The notes beneath the pieces are model-generated. The model saw only the letters and a list, made by a program, of their open reading frames with translations. It had not been told where the DNA came from and did not search any database. The position numbers and the translations under genes were made by a program. This document shows positions 11,010 through 22,890 of a DNA stretch of 64,000 nucleotides, piece by piece. The stretch covers positions 3,332,204 to 3,396,203 of the forward strand of contig CM055745.1 of the NCBI GenBank assembly GCA_029465975.1. The letters are read 5' to 3'. Origin of the DNA: Dallia pectoralis. Its lineage: Eukaryota > Chordata > Actinopteri > Esociformes > Umbridae. Numbering within the stretch: position 1 is the stretch's first letter; every line of letters begins with the position of its first letter.

Positions 11010-12242
11010 TTCTACCTTTCGACACACTGTGAGTACACCCCTCACATTTCTGTAAATATAATATTTTCATGTGACCACACTGAAGAAATTACACTTTGCT
11101 ACAATGTAAAGTGGTGAGTGTACAGCTCTATAACGGTGTACATTTTGCAAAAATTACTCAACACTCAACACTCAGCAAATAATGTCTGAACCGCTGGCAA
11201 CGAAAGTGAGTACACCCCGAAGTGAAAATGTCAAAATTGGGCCCAATTAGCCATTTTCCCTCCCCGGTGTCATGTGACTCGTTAGTGTTACATGGTCTCA
11301 GGTGTGAATGGGGAACAGGTGTGTTACATTTGGTGTTATCGCTCTCACACATACTGGTCACTGGAAGTTCAACATTACCAGGACAGGTTCCACTCAGAAC
11401 TGGCCTCCCCAAGGTATTTGGGAAATAGACGTATGAGTGCTGCCAGCATTTCTGCAGAGGTTTTAGGGGTGGGGGGGGGGTCACCCTGTCAGTGCTCAGA
11501 CCATACGCCGCACACTGCATCAAATTGGTCTGATGAGAACAAGATCAACTTATTTGGTTCAGATGGGGTCAAGTGTGTGTGGCGGCAACCAGGTGAGGAT
11601 GGTGGTGAGAGTGTCATGGTCTGGGGCTGCATGAGTGCTGCCGGCACTGGGGAGCTGCAGTTCATTGAGGAAACCATGAATCCTATACTGACATACTGAG
11701 ACTGGGCCACAGGGCAGTATTCCAACATGATAACGACCCCAAACAAACCTCCAGGAAGACCACTACCTTGCTGAAGAAGCTGAGGGTAAAGGTGATGGAC
11801 TGGCCAAGCACGTCTCCAGACCTAAACCTTATTGAGCATCTGTGGGCATCCTCAAACGGAAGGTGGAGGAGCACAAAGTCTCTTACCATCCACCAGCTCT
11901 GTGACGTAGTCATGGAGGAGTGGAGGTGGTCTCCAGTGGCAACCTGTGAAGCTCTGGTGAACTCCATGCCCAAGAGTTAAGGCAGTGCTGGAAAATAATG
12001 TTGGCCACACAAATAGTGAAACTTTGGTCCCAATTGGACTTTTGATCCCAGCAGTTAAGACATTAATGGCTGTGTGTTGAGTAATTTTGAGGAATCAGCA
12101 AATGTACCGGTACACAGTTATACAAGCTGTACACTCACTACATTGTAGCAATGTGGCATTTCTTGACTGTTGTCACATGCAAATATATAATCAAATATTT
12201 ACAAAAATGTGAGGGGTGTACTGACGTTTGTGAGATACAGTA
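11010..12242 (+). mobile_element. Tc1-like DNA transposon, degenerate, with long TIRs
   Basis: The ends are inverted copies of each other over roughly 160-180 bp. At the left, GTACACCCCTCACATTTCTG begins at 11033. At the right is its complement, CAAAAATGTGAGGGGTGTAC (12202-12221), and further in ATTACTCAAC pairs with GTTGAGTAAT. A second GTGAGTACACCCC inside the left TIR (from 11207) gives the IR/DR-type layout known in several fish Tc1 elements. The body carries a broken transposase. The CCAAT minisatellite starts immediately beyond the right end. Confidence 0.88.
11292..11980 (+). pseudogene. Tc1 transposase pseudogene (DD34E), frameshifted and internally deleted
   Basis: The cut-and-paste transposase of Tc1/mariner elements acts on the TIRs in the nucleus. 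Recognisable pieces are KINLFGSDGVKCVWRQPGE and VMVWGCMSAAGTGELQF in one frame, ending at the TGA at 11697, then QHDNDPKQTSRKT...KKLRVKVMDWPS and LNLIEHLW in another. The three catalytic acids are visible: D in FGSDG (11562-11564), D in HDNDPK (11729-11731) and E in IEHLW (11834-11836), with 34 residues between the last two as expected for DD34E. After the Glu a one-base loss shifts the frame, and another shift leads to VATCEALVNSMPK. The N-terminal HTH region is largely missing. The copy is dead, at well under the usual ~340 residues. Confidence 0.88.
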
Positions 12243-12252
12243 TATATACGTA

Positions 12253-13590
12253 TATACCACACAGCCAATGACACTCTCTGTATATATATATATGTATACA
12301 CCACTCAGCCATCACACTCTCTCCAAACACGACACAGCCAATCACACACACTCTCCTCAAACCACACAGCCAATCACACACTCTCTCCTCAAACCACACA
12401 GCCAATCACACACTCTCTCCTCAAACCACACAGCCAATCACACACTCTCTCCTCAAACCACACAGCCAATCACACACTCTCTCCTCAAACCACACAGCCA
12501 ATCACACACTCTCTCCTCAAACCACACAGCCAATCACACACTCTCTCCTCAAACCACACAGCCAATCACACACTCTCTCCTCAAACCACACAGCCAATCA
12601 CACACTCTCTCCTCAAACCACACAGCCAATCACACACTCTCTCCTCAAACCACACAGCCAATCACACACTCTCTCTCCAAACACGACACAGCCAATCACA
12701 CACACTCTCCTCAAACCACACAGCCAATCACACACTCTCTCCTCAAACCACACAGCCAATCACACACTCTCTCCTCAAACCACACAGCCAATCACACACT
12801 CTCTCCCCAAACCACACAGCCAATCACACACTCTCTCCTCAAACCACACAGCCAATCACACACTCTCTCCTCAAACCACACAGCCAATCACACACTCTCT
12901 CCTCAAACCACACAGCCAATCACACACTCTCTCCTCAAACCACACAGCCAATCACACACTCTCTCCTCAAACCACACAGCCAATCACACACTCTCTCCTC
13001 AAACCACACAGCCAATCACACACACTCTCCTCAAACCACACAGCCAATCACACACTCTCTCTCCAAACACGACACAGCCAATCACACACTCTCTCCTCAA
13101 ACCACACAGCCAATCACACACACTCTCCTCAAACCACACAGCCAATCACACACACTCTCCTCAAACCACACAGCCAATCACACACTCTCTCCTCAAACCA
13201 CACAGCCAATCACACACACTCTCCTCAAACCACACAGCCAATCACACACTCTCTCCTCAAACCACACAGCCAATCACACACTCTCTCCTCAAACCACACA
13301 GCCAATCACACAGTCTCTCCTCAAACCACACAGCCAATCACACACACTCTCCTCAAACCACACAGCCAATCACACACTCTCTCTCCAAACACGACACAGC
13401 CAATCACACACACTCTCCTCAAACCACACAGCCAATCACACACTCTCCTCAAACCACACAGCCAATCACACACTCTCCTCAAACCACACAGCCAATCACA
13501 CACTCTCCTCAAACCACACAGCCAATCACACACTCTCCTCAAACCACACAGCCAATCACACACTCTCCTCAAACCACACAGCCAATCACA
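12253..13590. repeat. 32-bp CCAAT-box minisatellite, about 40 copies
   Basis: The unit is CCTCAAACCACACAGCCAAT then CACACACTCTCT. Most copies are 32 bp. Some carry the variant CTCCAAACACGACACAGCCAAT, and the last six or so are 30 bp. Every copy contains AGCCAATCA, which fits the NF-Y CCAAT consensus. The long Thr/His/Ser-rich open frame on the plus strand is repeat translation. The array begins about 10 bp after the right TIR of the Tc1-like element. Confidence 0.96.
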
Positions 13591-14380
13591 CTCCGTCTGT
13601 CTCTCTCAACCTCCAGTGATCTGTGATTTCAGTCACTATCCAGTTCCCTCATCTTTTATCTTCCCCGTACCTTTGACTCCCCCCTTCCTCCATCCATCAC
13701 TCTTTCACCTGTCTTCTCCTCTCCTTTCTTTCTCCCCACGTCTCTCCATCCCGTTCTCGCTCCTACTCTTTTTCCCTTTCTTATTTTTCCTCGTCTGTTC
13801 CTTTCTGCCTCTGTCCCTCTGTATCTGAGATCTACGGGTTAAATGAGCTGCGTTGCTGTGTCAGTAGTCGTCAGTCTGGACACGGCCGGTGTGTCCTGAG
13901 CACAGTTATTGTTAATTAGGCGTTGACAGAAGTCCCCTGCTCCGGCTGGAATGCTCTTCCTCTGATGATTTGCATTTATTTGACGCTCGCCGCTGTACCC
14001 GAATGACTCCGGAATTCATTAGCCGACCCGTGTACTTCAGGAAGGGCTCGAGGAATGTCCCTTCATTGTTAGAAACTGAAGCTGAACCAGGTGTGTTCAG
14101 AGGAGTGAGAATTAACCGAACATGAGTGCTGCATATTACTGCGCCGCGCAGTCTGAGAACACAGGCAGTCCATTCTACCTGCTCATTAGGCTGGAATAGT
14201 GACCCATCTGTGGGCAAGCAGATTGGCATACACACCTCCAACAGCACACCATGTCTCACGTACTCCACCAACTAACATCAGAAATGCCTCTTACTCATTT
14301 CTGTGAGAACACATTTTGAAGCTGCCGGAATTGACATCGTTAGTGACCGAAATAATTAGTCTGTAGGATTTGTCGCTAAT
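13591..14380. other. Pyrimidine-rich tract followed by unique sequence
   Basis: 13620-13830 is rich in CTCC/TTTC, and after that the sequence is single-copy. No exon is supported. An acceptor-like TTTCAG at 13626-13631 is not followed by convincing coding sequence. Confidence 0.5.
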
Positions 14381-15600
14381 CAGGCCAGTATTTGTCACAA
14401 ATCAAGTCAGCATATATTTGACTCGCTGGTCTTCCACGTGAGTAGATGTCCACGATGTGGGACCAAATCTGTGCGCTTTACTTGTTACGAGGTACAGGAT
14501 GAGGGAGGCAATATCTTTGTCTCGCCTAAGGCCACAGCTAGCAGCGCGCCCCAGAGGTAGTGAGATATGAAAGGAGGTAATCTTCGGCTGTGTGTCTCCA
14601 GCAGGAGCATCTGAAAGTGGAGAGCTGGGCCATGGAGGTCCCCTCCCTCTCAGAGGCAGTACAGTGATACACACGGAGAGATGCCGCCTGTCAGGCCACA
14701 TCAGCCAGACCCCGGGCCCCTGGTGCACAGGGCCAGATAATGGGAGCAGGGACAACGGAGAGTTCGTGATTTGAATTCCCCCGTCTTCCGACTGAACCCT
14801 GAACCCTGAGCGAAACGATAGTGCAAAAACAAATGTACGAGCACAAGGCGAGTCACAGAACCGGCGGAGAGAGGAAAGGTGTGGGGAGATTAGATTGTCT
14901 TTTCCTCCCCTCCGACTCACACACTCATGCGCACACACACACACACACAAACACACACAAACACACCGAACTTTGCGCGTATGTACTTTCTGCCGGAACA
15001 ACTTTTGCACCGCGTTTCCCCGCGAGGCTTTCAGGAGCAGAAGTATGGGAGGGAGGGCTTTTAAACGCCGCGCGGGCGGTGGATCTGGATGCAGACAAAA
15101 GACGACTGCGGCGCCCTCCATCAATCTCCTTCGCCGAGTAGCCAGCTCCAAAGTGTCCGTATCGCAACACCGCCCGGCGTCACAGAATAATCCATAACCG
15201 CATGCCCCCCACAGCGCCTGCCCCCCACAGCGCCTGCCCCAACTTTATCCGCGGATAAAGAACTCCGGCGAGTTCACCGCAGAGTTCACCGTGGACCCTT
15301 GAATGATGCTCGTATGCCTCTGGGAATCAGCCGGCGGGGAGCAACGGGGAAAATAATTATTCTGTTTAGACCACCGTTTATCGCGGTTAAATCCCTGACG
15401 GAATCCCGGAGCTTAGGGGCCAAACCGGGTCCGCGGCGACGTGTGAGCCTCCGCGGTGTGACGGGATTGTGGCAAAGGCATGGAGTTCACGAGACACTAA
15501 ACCCCGGATTGTGCTGGCGTCCCCCTGACAACAGAACGTGGACCATGACTATATGTCAAGGAAGGTGCTGATTCAGAAACTGACGTGTGTGTTTTGTGTG
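14381..15600. promoter_or_regulatory. GC-/CpG-rich island, possible regulatory element
   Basis: This stretch, especially 14990-15480, is much richer in CpG than its surroundings (GCGCG, CCGCG and CGCGGC runs) in otherwise AT-rich DNA. It contains a short CA run (14933-14970), a TTTTAAA box near 15059, a 16-bp direct repeat (GCCCCCCACAGCGCCT) twice from about 15205, and an 18-bp palindrome. It could be a CpG-island promoter or enhancer. No transcript is recognisable. Confidence 0.35.
15243..15260. repeat. Perfect 18-bp palindrome
   Basis: CTTTATCCGCGGATAAAG equals its own reverse complement. It lies inside the CpG-rich island and holds two TTATCC/GGATAA half-sites around a SacII-like CCGCGG core. 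Confidence 0.9.
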
Positions 15601-15875
15601 TCCTTGTGCCGTGGATCAAATGATCTAGAAGGTGAACACTGTTAGCGTGTTAGCACTGAGCGGTGCTAATGTGCACTGCTTGGATGCAAAACCTCAGAGA
15701 TCCTCAGCAGAGACGCTCCAGATGACGACAATATGACAGCTTGGCCTGATAGATGGAAAGTGGGAGAGAGTAATGGCAGCCGCCATCCTGTCAACATTCA
15801 CACGCTCCTCACACACTCTCACACGCCACAAGCTTGGGCAAGAATATCAAGCAGTGAGGGAGTGAAATGAAACTA

Positions 15876-15962
15876 CTGACATACTACGGACAAACAATTG
15901 ACAGACAATTGACAGACAAATGACAAACTACTGACAAACAATTGACAAACAACTGACAAACA
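15876..15962. repeat. Short degenerate repeat (GACAAACAATT)
   Basis: About eight imperfect 11-12-bp copies of GACAAACAATT, GACAGACAATT or GACAAACTACT. Confidence 0.75.
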
Positions 15963-16083
15963 GCAGTATAATCAAGTTAAACAATCAGGTTAGATATGAC
16001 AACAGCTAGGTTTTTAAAAGAATGTGCCAGTTATTGGTGAGATGTCCAATGTGCACATCTGTGTGGTGTGTACATGCTAGCAC

Positions 16084-16372
16084 AGAGGCCAAGCAGTCCG
16101 ACCTGTGTAGACAACATGCTGGCAAAGATGGAAAGTAGGCCTACCTGTGTAGACAACATTCTGGCACAAAGAGAACGTAGGCCTACCTGTGTAGTCAACA
16201 TGCTGGCACAAAGAGAAAGTAGACCTACCTGTGTAGACAACATTCTGGCACAAAGAGAAAGTAGGCCTACCTGTATAAACAACATGCTGGCCAGAGGCCA
16301 AGTAGGCCTACCTGTGTAGACAACATGCTGGCAAAGAGAGGAAAGTAGACCTACCTGTGTAGACAACATGCA
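16084..16372. repeat. 42-bp minisatellite, about 7 copies
   Basis: The unit contains ACCTGTGTAGACAACATGCT, GGCACAAAGAGAAA and the palindrome GTAGGCCTAC. Because 42 is a multiple of three, frames stay open on both strands. These are not genes. Confidence 0.93.
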
Positions 16373-16385
16373 CAACATGGAACAT

Positions 16386-16805
16386 CTTCATTCCTCTAAG
16401 GCCCGTCTGATAGCGTCTCTGTTCCTCTAAGGCCCGTCTGATAGCGTCTCCGTTCCTCTAAGGCCCGTCTAATAGCGTCTCAGTTCCTCTTAGGCCCGTC
16501 TGATAGCGTCTCCGTTCCTCTAAGGCCCATCTGATAACGTCTCCGTTCCTCTAAGGCCCGTCTGATAGCATCTCCGTTCCTCTAAGGCCCGTCTGATAGC
16601 TTCTCCGTTCCTCTAAGGCCCGTCTGATAGCGTCTCCGTTCCTCTAAGGCCCGTCTGATAGCGTCTTTGTTCCTCTAAGGCCCGTCGGATAGCGTCTCCG
16701 TTCCTCTAAGGCCCGTCTGATAGCGTCTCCGTTCCTCTAAGGCCCGTCGGATAGCGTCTCCGTTCCTCTAAGGCCCGTCTGATAGCGTCTCCGTTCCTCT
16801 AAGGC
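16386..16805. repeat. 31-bp minisatellite, about 13 copies
   Basis: The unit TTCCTCTAAGGCCCGTCTGA then TAGCGTCTCCG is highly uniform and rich in CpG. Confidence 0.95.
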
Positions 16806-17877
16806 CGCCTTCAGATAATCACTAAATCACAACCTTTAAGATGGTGTTCTGTTATTCAGCTGTGTATGCTGAGTATCTGGATAAACGTCCCTCCGTCTCC
16901 ATGAAGTTGCCCGTCACTGAAGTGCATTATACAAGACAAACGGTGTCCCTTGGTTTTTAGGCAGTTCCATATATTTTTGAATGTAATTGACTGTGTCACT
17001 CTCTAACTTGACACAAACTGCAGGTAAATATTGAGGAAATGTACCTACAGACAGACAGGCAGGCATTATCTTCCTCCAACAGGTTCTGGCAGGTCTGAAA
17101 TGAAAGTCTTACGTCATCGGATGTTGTCTGCAGGAGCTGCTGGATTGAGAGCAGTATGTAAATGTATAGAATGTTTTTCTCCCCACATCAGAGCTGTCAG
17201 CACCAGTGGCCTTTCCAGACGAATATGTTTTTTTCCATATTCGGCTTAGGATGGAAACACGGATAAAGTAAAAGGCACGGGCGAACGAGCAGCTTCACAA
17301 TTAAACAAGTTGACATTTCCTCCTCCGTTCCCTTTAGAGCTTAGTAGTCCCCATGCAATACCCTCCGTGCGGGGTTTTCGTCCACCCAGCTCAGCCAGGC
17401 GACGCTCCATCCAGAACGTAACCAACGGATTTCCCCGCCGGTCTGTGCAATGGCAGAAGCCGCGGCGTGATGCTAGCCGCGGCGTGATGCTAGCCGCGGC
17501 GTGATGCTGACCGCAGTGGGGCACATTAACCACCATGCATTTGCTATCATCATTCAGCAGTCTGTTAAAGGTTAAACTGTCGATGAGGCGCTTTAGGGAA
17601 TATCCGCCGGCGTTCACTGTGCGCGAGTGGGTGGTTGTTAGTGTTTGTCTTCAAGGTGAGAGGTGACTTTTGTGAGTTCCTAGAGATCTGATAAAAGAGC
17701 TGCTGTCAAATCTGGGAGAAAGCCAAATTAATCCAGAAATGAGCGAGTAAGGCGTTTTTTCAACCTACATCCACCCTCTATGCTCACACACACACACTCA
17801 CAAACAATGTATTTACAGTATATCCCCCATTCTGCTGAGGCTGACACTTTTCCAGCATCAATCAACCCAATTATACG
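16806..17877. other. Unique sequence with a small 17-bp triplication
   Basis: Single-copy DNA without a supported exon. GCCGCGGCGTGATGCTA occurs three times in tandem (about 17459-17508). Confidence 0.55.
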
Positions 17878-17947
17878 GGTTCTATACATGAAGGATTAAT
17901 GTGACAGCAGGTTATATACAGGCATGATGATGGTGATAGCAGGTTAC
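17878..17947. repeat. Left remnant of the 32-bp minisatellite
   Basis: Two degenerate copies of GGTTCTATACA-GGAAGGATTAATGTGATAGCA precede the LINE. The same repeat resumes after it at about 19530. Confidence 0.85.
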
Positions 17948-19524
17948 TGGGTGTGCCCAGGCCAACATGTAGGTGGATCACAGCCTTCCTGTCCAACTGG
18001 ACGCAGCATGTGATACTAGGAAAGCTGTCAGACCTCCTGACCATCAGCACCGGCTTTCCTCAAGGCTGTGTCCTGTCTCCCCTACTTTACACCCTGTACA
18101 CCAACACTGCACCTTCAGTCACCACTCTGACTATAGCCTGCTCCACACATTCATACAGAACCACACTGACTATAGCCTGCTGCCCACATTCATACAGAAC
18201 CACACTGACTATAGCCTGGTCCCCACATTCACACAGAACCACACACTGACTATAGCCTGCTGCCCACATTCACACAGAACCACACTGACTATAGCCTGCT
18301 CCTCACATTCATACAGAACCACACTGACTATAGCCTGCTCCCCACATTCATACAGAACCACACTGACTATAGCCTGCTGCCCACATTCACACAGAACCAC
18401 ACTGACTATAGCCTGCTCCCCACATTCACACAGAACCACACTGACTATAGCCTGCTCCCCACATTCATACAGAACCACACTGACTATAGCCTGCTCCCCA
18501 CATTCATACAGAACCACACTGACTATAGCCTGCTCCCCACATTCATACAGAACCACACTGACTATAGCCTGCTGCCCACATTCACACAGAACCACACTGA
18601 CTATAGCCTGCTCCCCACATTCATACAGAACCACACTGACTATAGCCTGCTGCCCACATTCATACAGAACCACACTGACTATAGCCTGCTCCACACATTC
18701 ATACAGAACCACACTAACTATAGCCTGCTGCCCACATTCACACAGAACCACACACTGACTATAGCCTGCTCCCCACATTCATACAGAACCACACTGACTA
18801 TAGCCTGCTGCCCACATTCATACAGAACCACACTGTCTATAGCCTGCTCCACACATTCATACAGAACCACACTGACTATAGCCTGCTGCCCACATTCACA
18901 CAGAACCACACTGACTATAGCCTGCTGCCCACATTCATACAGAACCACACTGACTATAGCCTGCTGCCCACATTCATACAGAACCACACTGAATATAGCC
19001 TGCTCCCCACATTCACACAGAACCACACTGACTATAGCCTGCTGCCCACATTCATACAGAACCACACTGACTATAGCCTGCTCCCCACATTCATACAGAA
19101 CCACACTGACTATAGCCTGCTCCCCACATTCATACAGAACCACACTGACTATAGCCTGCTGCCCACATTCACACAGAACCACACTGACTATAGCCTGCTC
19201 CCCACATTCACACAGAACCACACTGACTATAGCCTGCTCCCCACATTCACACAGAACCACACTGACTATAGCCTGCTGCCCACATTCATACAGAACCACA
19301 CTGACTATAGCCTGCTCCCCACATTCATACAGAACCACACTGACTATAGCCTGCTGCCCACATTCACACAGAACCACACTGACTATAGCCTGCTCCCCAC
19401 ATTCACACAGAAACCATTGTATTGTTCATATCTGTTTACTACTGTGTTAATTGCTGCACTAACGGACCAGAACAAATTTCTTGTTTGTTGTAAACTTACT
19501 GACTTGGGAATAAAGTTGATTCAT
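17948..19524 (+). mobile_element. Truncated LINE (L2-like non-LTR retrotransposon) with internal 39-bp expansion
   Basis: 17960-18120 encodes CRWITAFLSNWTQHVILGK then STGFPQGCVLSPLLYTLYTN, the reverse-transcriptase region with the PQGxxLSP motif B. The sequence then jumps, before the catalytic ADD motif, to 3'-region sequence that has become a tandem array. The 3' end (about 19420-19524) has CTTGTTTGTTGTAAACTTAC and GGGAATAAAGTTGATTCA, a tail shared with the LINE at 48.6-49.6 kb. The clade name is tentative. The element is inserted in a 32-bp minisatellite. Confidence 0.8.
18122..19412. repeat. 39-bp minisatellite inside a LINE, about 33 copies
   Basis: The unit is ACTGACTATAGCCTGCTCC then CCACATTCATACAGAACCAC. 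The LINE at 49.4 kb has the single-copy counterpart GCCTGCTCTTCACATTCAC in its 3' region, so the array grew from LINE 3' sequence. The 13-residue repeat frames on both strands follow from 39 = 3 x 13. Confidence 0.95.
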
Positions 19525-19529
19525 ATCCA

Positions 19530-20183
19530 GTAAGGATAATTGTGATAGCAGGTTCTATACAGGAAGGATTAATGTGATAGCAGGTTCTATACAGGAAGGA
19601 TTAATGTGATAGCAGGTTCTATACAGGAAGGATTAATGTGATAGCAGGTTCTATACAGGAAGGATTAATGTGATAGCAGGTTATATACAGGAAGGATAAA
19701 TGTGATAGCAGGTTCTATACAGGAAGGATAAATGTGATAGCAGGTTCTATACAGGAAGGATTAATGTGATAGCAGGTTCTATACAGGAAGGATTAATGTG
19801 ATAGCAGGTTATATACAGGAAGGATTAATGTGATAGCAGGTTCTATACAGGAAGGATTAATGTGATAGCAGGTTCTATACAGGAAGGATTAATGTGATAG
19901 CAGGTTCTATACAGGAAGGATTAATGTGATAGCAGGTTCTATACAGGAAGGATTAATGTGATAGCAGGTTATATACAGGAAGGATTAATGTGATAGCAGG
20001 TTCTATACAGGAAGGATAAATGTGATAGCAGGTTCTATACAGGAAGGATTAATGTGATAGCAGGTTCTATACAGGAAGGATTAATGTGATAGCAGGTTCT
20101 ATACAGGAAGGATTAATGTGATAGCAGGTTCTATACAGGAAGGATTAATGTGATAGCAGGTTCTATACAGGAAGGATTAATGT
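19530..20183. repeat. 32-bp minisatellite, about 20 copies
   Basis: The unit AGGTTCTATACAGGAAGGAT then TAATGTGATAGC is very uniform, with occasional TATATACAGG or GGATAAATG variants. It is the right part of the array split by the LINE. Confidence 0.95.
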
Positions 20184-21725
20184 AATTTGCCTACTCTTTT
20201 AAATATTTCTAATTTGCCATTTTAACAATTTCTTTTGTTTTAATGGTTATACTATTACCTGGCTGATAGATCACTAACTTCCATCCAATGAAAAGTATAA
20301 AAACATTGTTCTCTATTGCATTTATACTAGTAAGTACCCCCATCTTGTCAGGTCACATCTGTTTTACTAGGAGATACGACTTGACACTAAGAGATGTCAC
20401 GGTTGCAAATAATTATTCTAACAGGCTTGATTTTTATGCTCAAAAAGCAAATGCTTTATTTAATTTGCTTGTAGTTTTGTCAGAACTGCTCTTTTGAAAG
20501 CCATAATGGTGAGAGTGACAGTGAGTGCTGCTGTTATATGATTAGACTGTCAAGAGGCAAACTTGGCACTCTGCACTTCTTTCAGAAATGGAGCAGATAT
20601 TGGATACGTCTCTCCATATGCTGTGAGACTTTTCTCCTGGCATATTGACATTTAGAACAAGATGAAGATAGATGGAAGAAACGCGGGGTAGATCAGCAAG
20701 CAGGCAGGGAGATTGGGATTTCTGCTGGATAAGAGTTTTCCATGGCAGTGCGTTGTATGAGTTATAATGTTACCCCAATCCTGGCTGACTGCTGCCAGGA
20801 GCACATTCAGCCAATTAAGAGAGTTGCGATTAGATCAAACAGTCCTCCCTCTCTAACCCTCACGTAGACTCCTCCTCAAGCCTCCTTTATTGCATCTCCT
20901 TTTCCTTACACCCCCCCCTCCCACCACCATCTCTCTGCCTCCTCTTCCTCTCACCTTCCTGGTCCCCAGGTCCCTTCCCCAGTCGAGTTTACCAGGTCTG
21001 CTGGTATCTTGTATCCGTTTCCCCTGCCATTCGGCTGGTTCGGGGGCTCTCTTACCAACTCCACTGACTTATTGACTCGGTGTGACTGCTGAGGTGGTGA
21101 ATTGATTTAGCTGTGTATTTCTCATATTTCAGTCTGTATTTAGCCAGAGGGGGAAGAATTGCACAGCGCAAGCGTGAATAATGGTATCCAGAGTCTCATT
21201 ACATTTGCAGAGATGCACTTCTTTCGCGGAGTTAAAGGGCTTCCTCTTCAGATTGTCGTCCGTCTTCTATTTTCATTTCGGTAGCACTTAGGCCTACTTA
21301 ACAGGTGACATGGCCAGTGAGAAAAACAACCAATGCAAGAAACAAATCGACAATTACTGTCATTAGATATCCCTACCGTCAAATCAGACACGCGCTTTCA
21401 CAGCCCTGGCAGTTTTGGGAGTCGCCAGGCCATTTTATTTCAGAGTGTCCGGCGAAATTTCGACTATTGCCTAAACTTATTTTGTGGGCGGGATGGTTGA
21501 GCGAGAAAATGGAATACAGCAAAGACAAATGGAAAGACATATTGCAGGAAATAGAACGTAACAGCCTTTATTGATGGCCATAGGGTTTGTTCTGTGGCAT
21601 ATGGAGAGCCTGTCTCCACTAGCTAATGGCAAGAAACCCTCCTACATGGGGCGGGATCTCAGGTCCCTGAGTGTCTGGCCTTACTGTCCATACAGACAAC
21701 CCCTCTCATACACGGTCTACTGGTC
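20184..21725. other. Unique sequence, no gene seen
   Basis: Single-copy DNA with a C/T-rich patch at 20880-21000. The short open frames here (for example 20288-20497 and 21305-21574) show no family I recognise and lack convincing splice context. Confidence 0.5.
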
Positions 21726-22262
21726 ATAATGGAAACGGAAAGGGGGCGGGGTTAATATGAGGAAGAAACATGGAGGAAAGTGGGCGGGGTTAGTATGAGG
21801 AAGAAACACGGAGGAAAGGTGGCGGAGTTAGTATGAGGAAGAAACACGGAGGAAAGGGGGCGGGGTTAGTATGAGGAAGAAACATGGAGGAAAGTGGGCG
21901 GGGTTTGTATGAGGACGAAACATGGAGGGAAAGGGGGCGGGGTTAGTATAAGGAAGAAACACGGAGGAAAGGAGGCGGGGTTAGTATGAGGAAGAAACAT
22001 GGAGGAAAGGGGGCGGGGTTAGTATGAGGAAGAAACATGGAGGAAAGGGGGCGGAGTTAGTATGAGGAAGAAACACGGAGGAAAGGGGGCGGGGTTAGTA
22101 TGAGGAAGAAACATGGAGGAAAGTGGGCGGGGTTTGTATGAGGACGAAACATGGAGGGAAAGGGGGCGGGGTTAGTATAAGGAAGAAACACGGAGGAAAG
22201 GAGGCGGGGTTAGTATGAGGAAGAAACATGGAGGAAAGTGGGCAGGGTTTGTATGAGGAAGA
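21726..22262. repeat. 38-bp GC-box minisatellite, about 14 copies
   Basis: The unit is AAAGGGGGCGGGGTTAGTAT then GAGGAAGAAACATGGAGG. Most copies hold GGGGCGGGG or GGGCGGGG, the Sp1/KLF GC box, at 38-bp spacing. Confidence 0.94.
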
Positions 22263-22853
22263 AACACAGAGGCCGTATGGACCAAATAGGGGACCAGACA
22301 CCAGAGGAAAGGCCGACAAGGGTTATACAGACGGCAGGATCAATAACTTCTCATTTCATATTGTGTTTCCGTGTCTGTGTGAGAGACTGGGTTTTGATAG
22401 AAGCGCCAACTGTACCTGTCTATTTAATGACGTTGAGACGTATTTTTTTTCATTATAAGATACACAGTATGGAGCCTGGCTTATTCTCTTCATAAATCAC
22501 ATTCACAGGCATCTGACTACGGTACATTGGCATGGCATAGTGTGTTATCTCTTTTGGTTTGGGGACGTGCGTGATATGAAACCTACCTAATGGAAATACT
22601 GAAATGAATCCAAACACCAGGCTTTCTCAAAATGGGGCGATGTCTTTCTGATGCCTCCAGTCTTTGTCACGTTCGGCTAAAAGATCAATAATTGTCTTTT
22701 TCGACGTTGTATCTGTTTCTAAATATCTACAGTGGGTTTTCTTTTCGACCATCTCTGTCCTCCGTTGTGAATATTCAATGCACAACACGTGATTGCGTAG
22801 TGTTCTGTTTTGAGGATTCCATGACTATTTGCTCATCTTCTTCTCCACTTCCT

Positions 22854-22890
<37 letters not shown>

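Noticed and set aside
12151..13626. 491-codon plus-strand open frame (Thr/His/Ser/Pro)
   Set aside because: It is translation of the 32-bp CCAAT minisatellite; all three frames stay open because the unit lacks stops.
13626..13700. TTTCAG acceptor as the CDH13 terminal exon
   Set aside because: The downstream sequence is a plain CT-rich tract without a nearby poly(A) signal. The 23.17-24.01 kb candidate is better supported.
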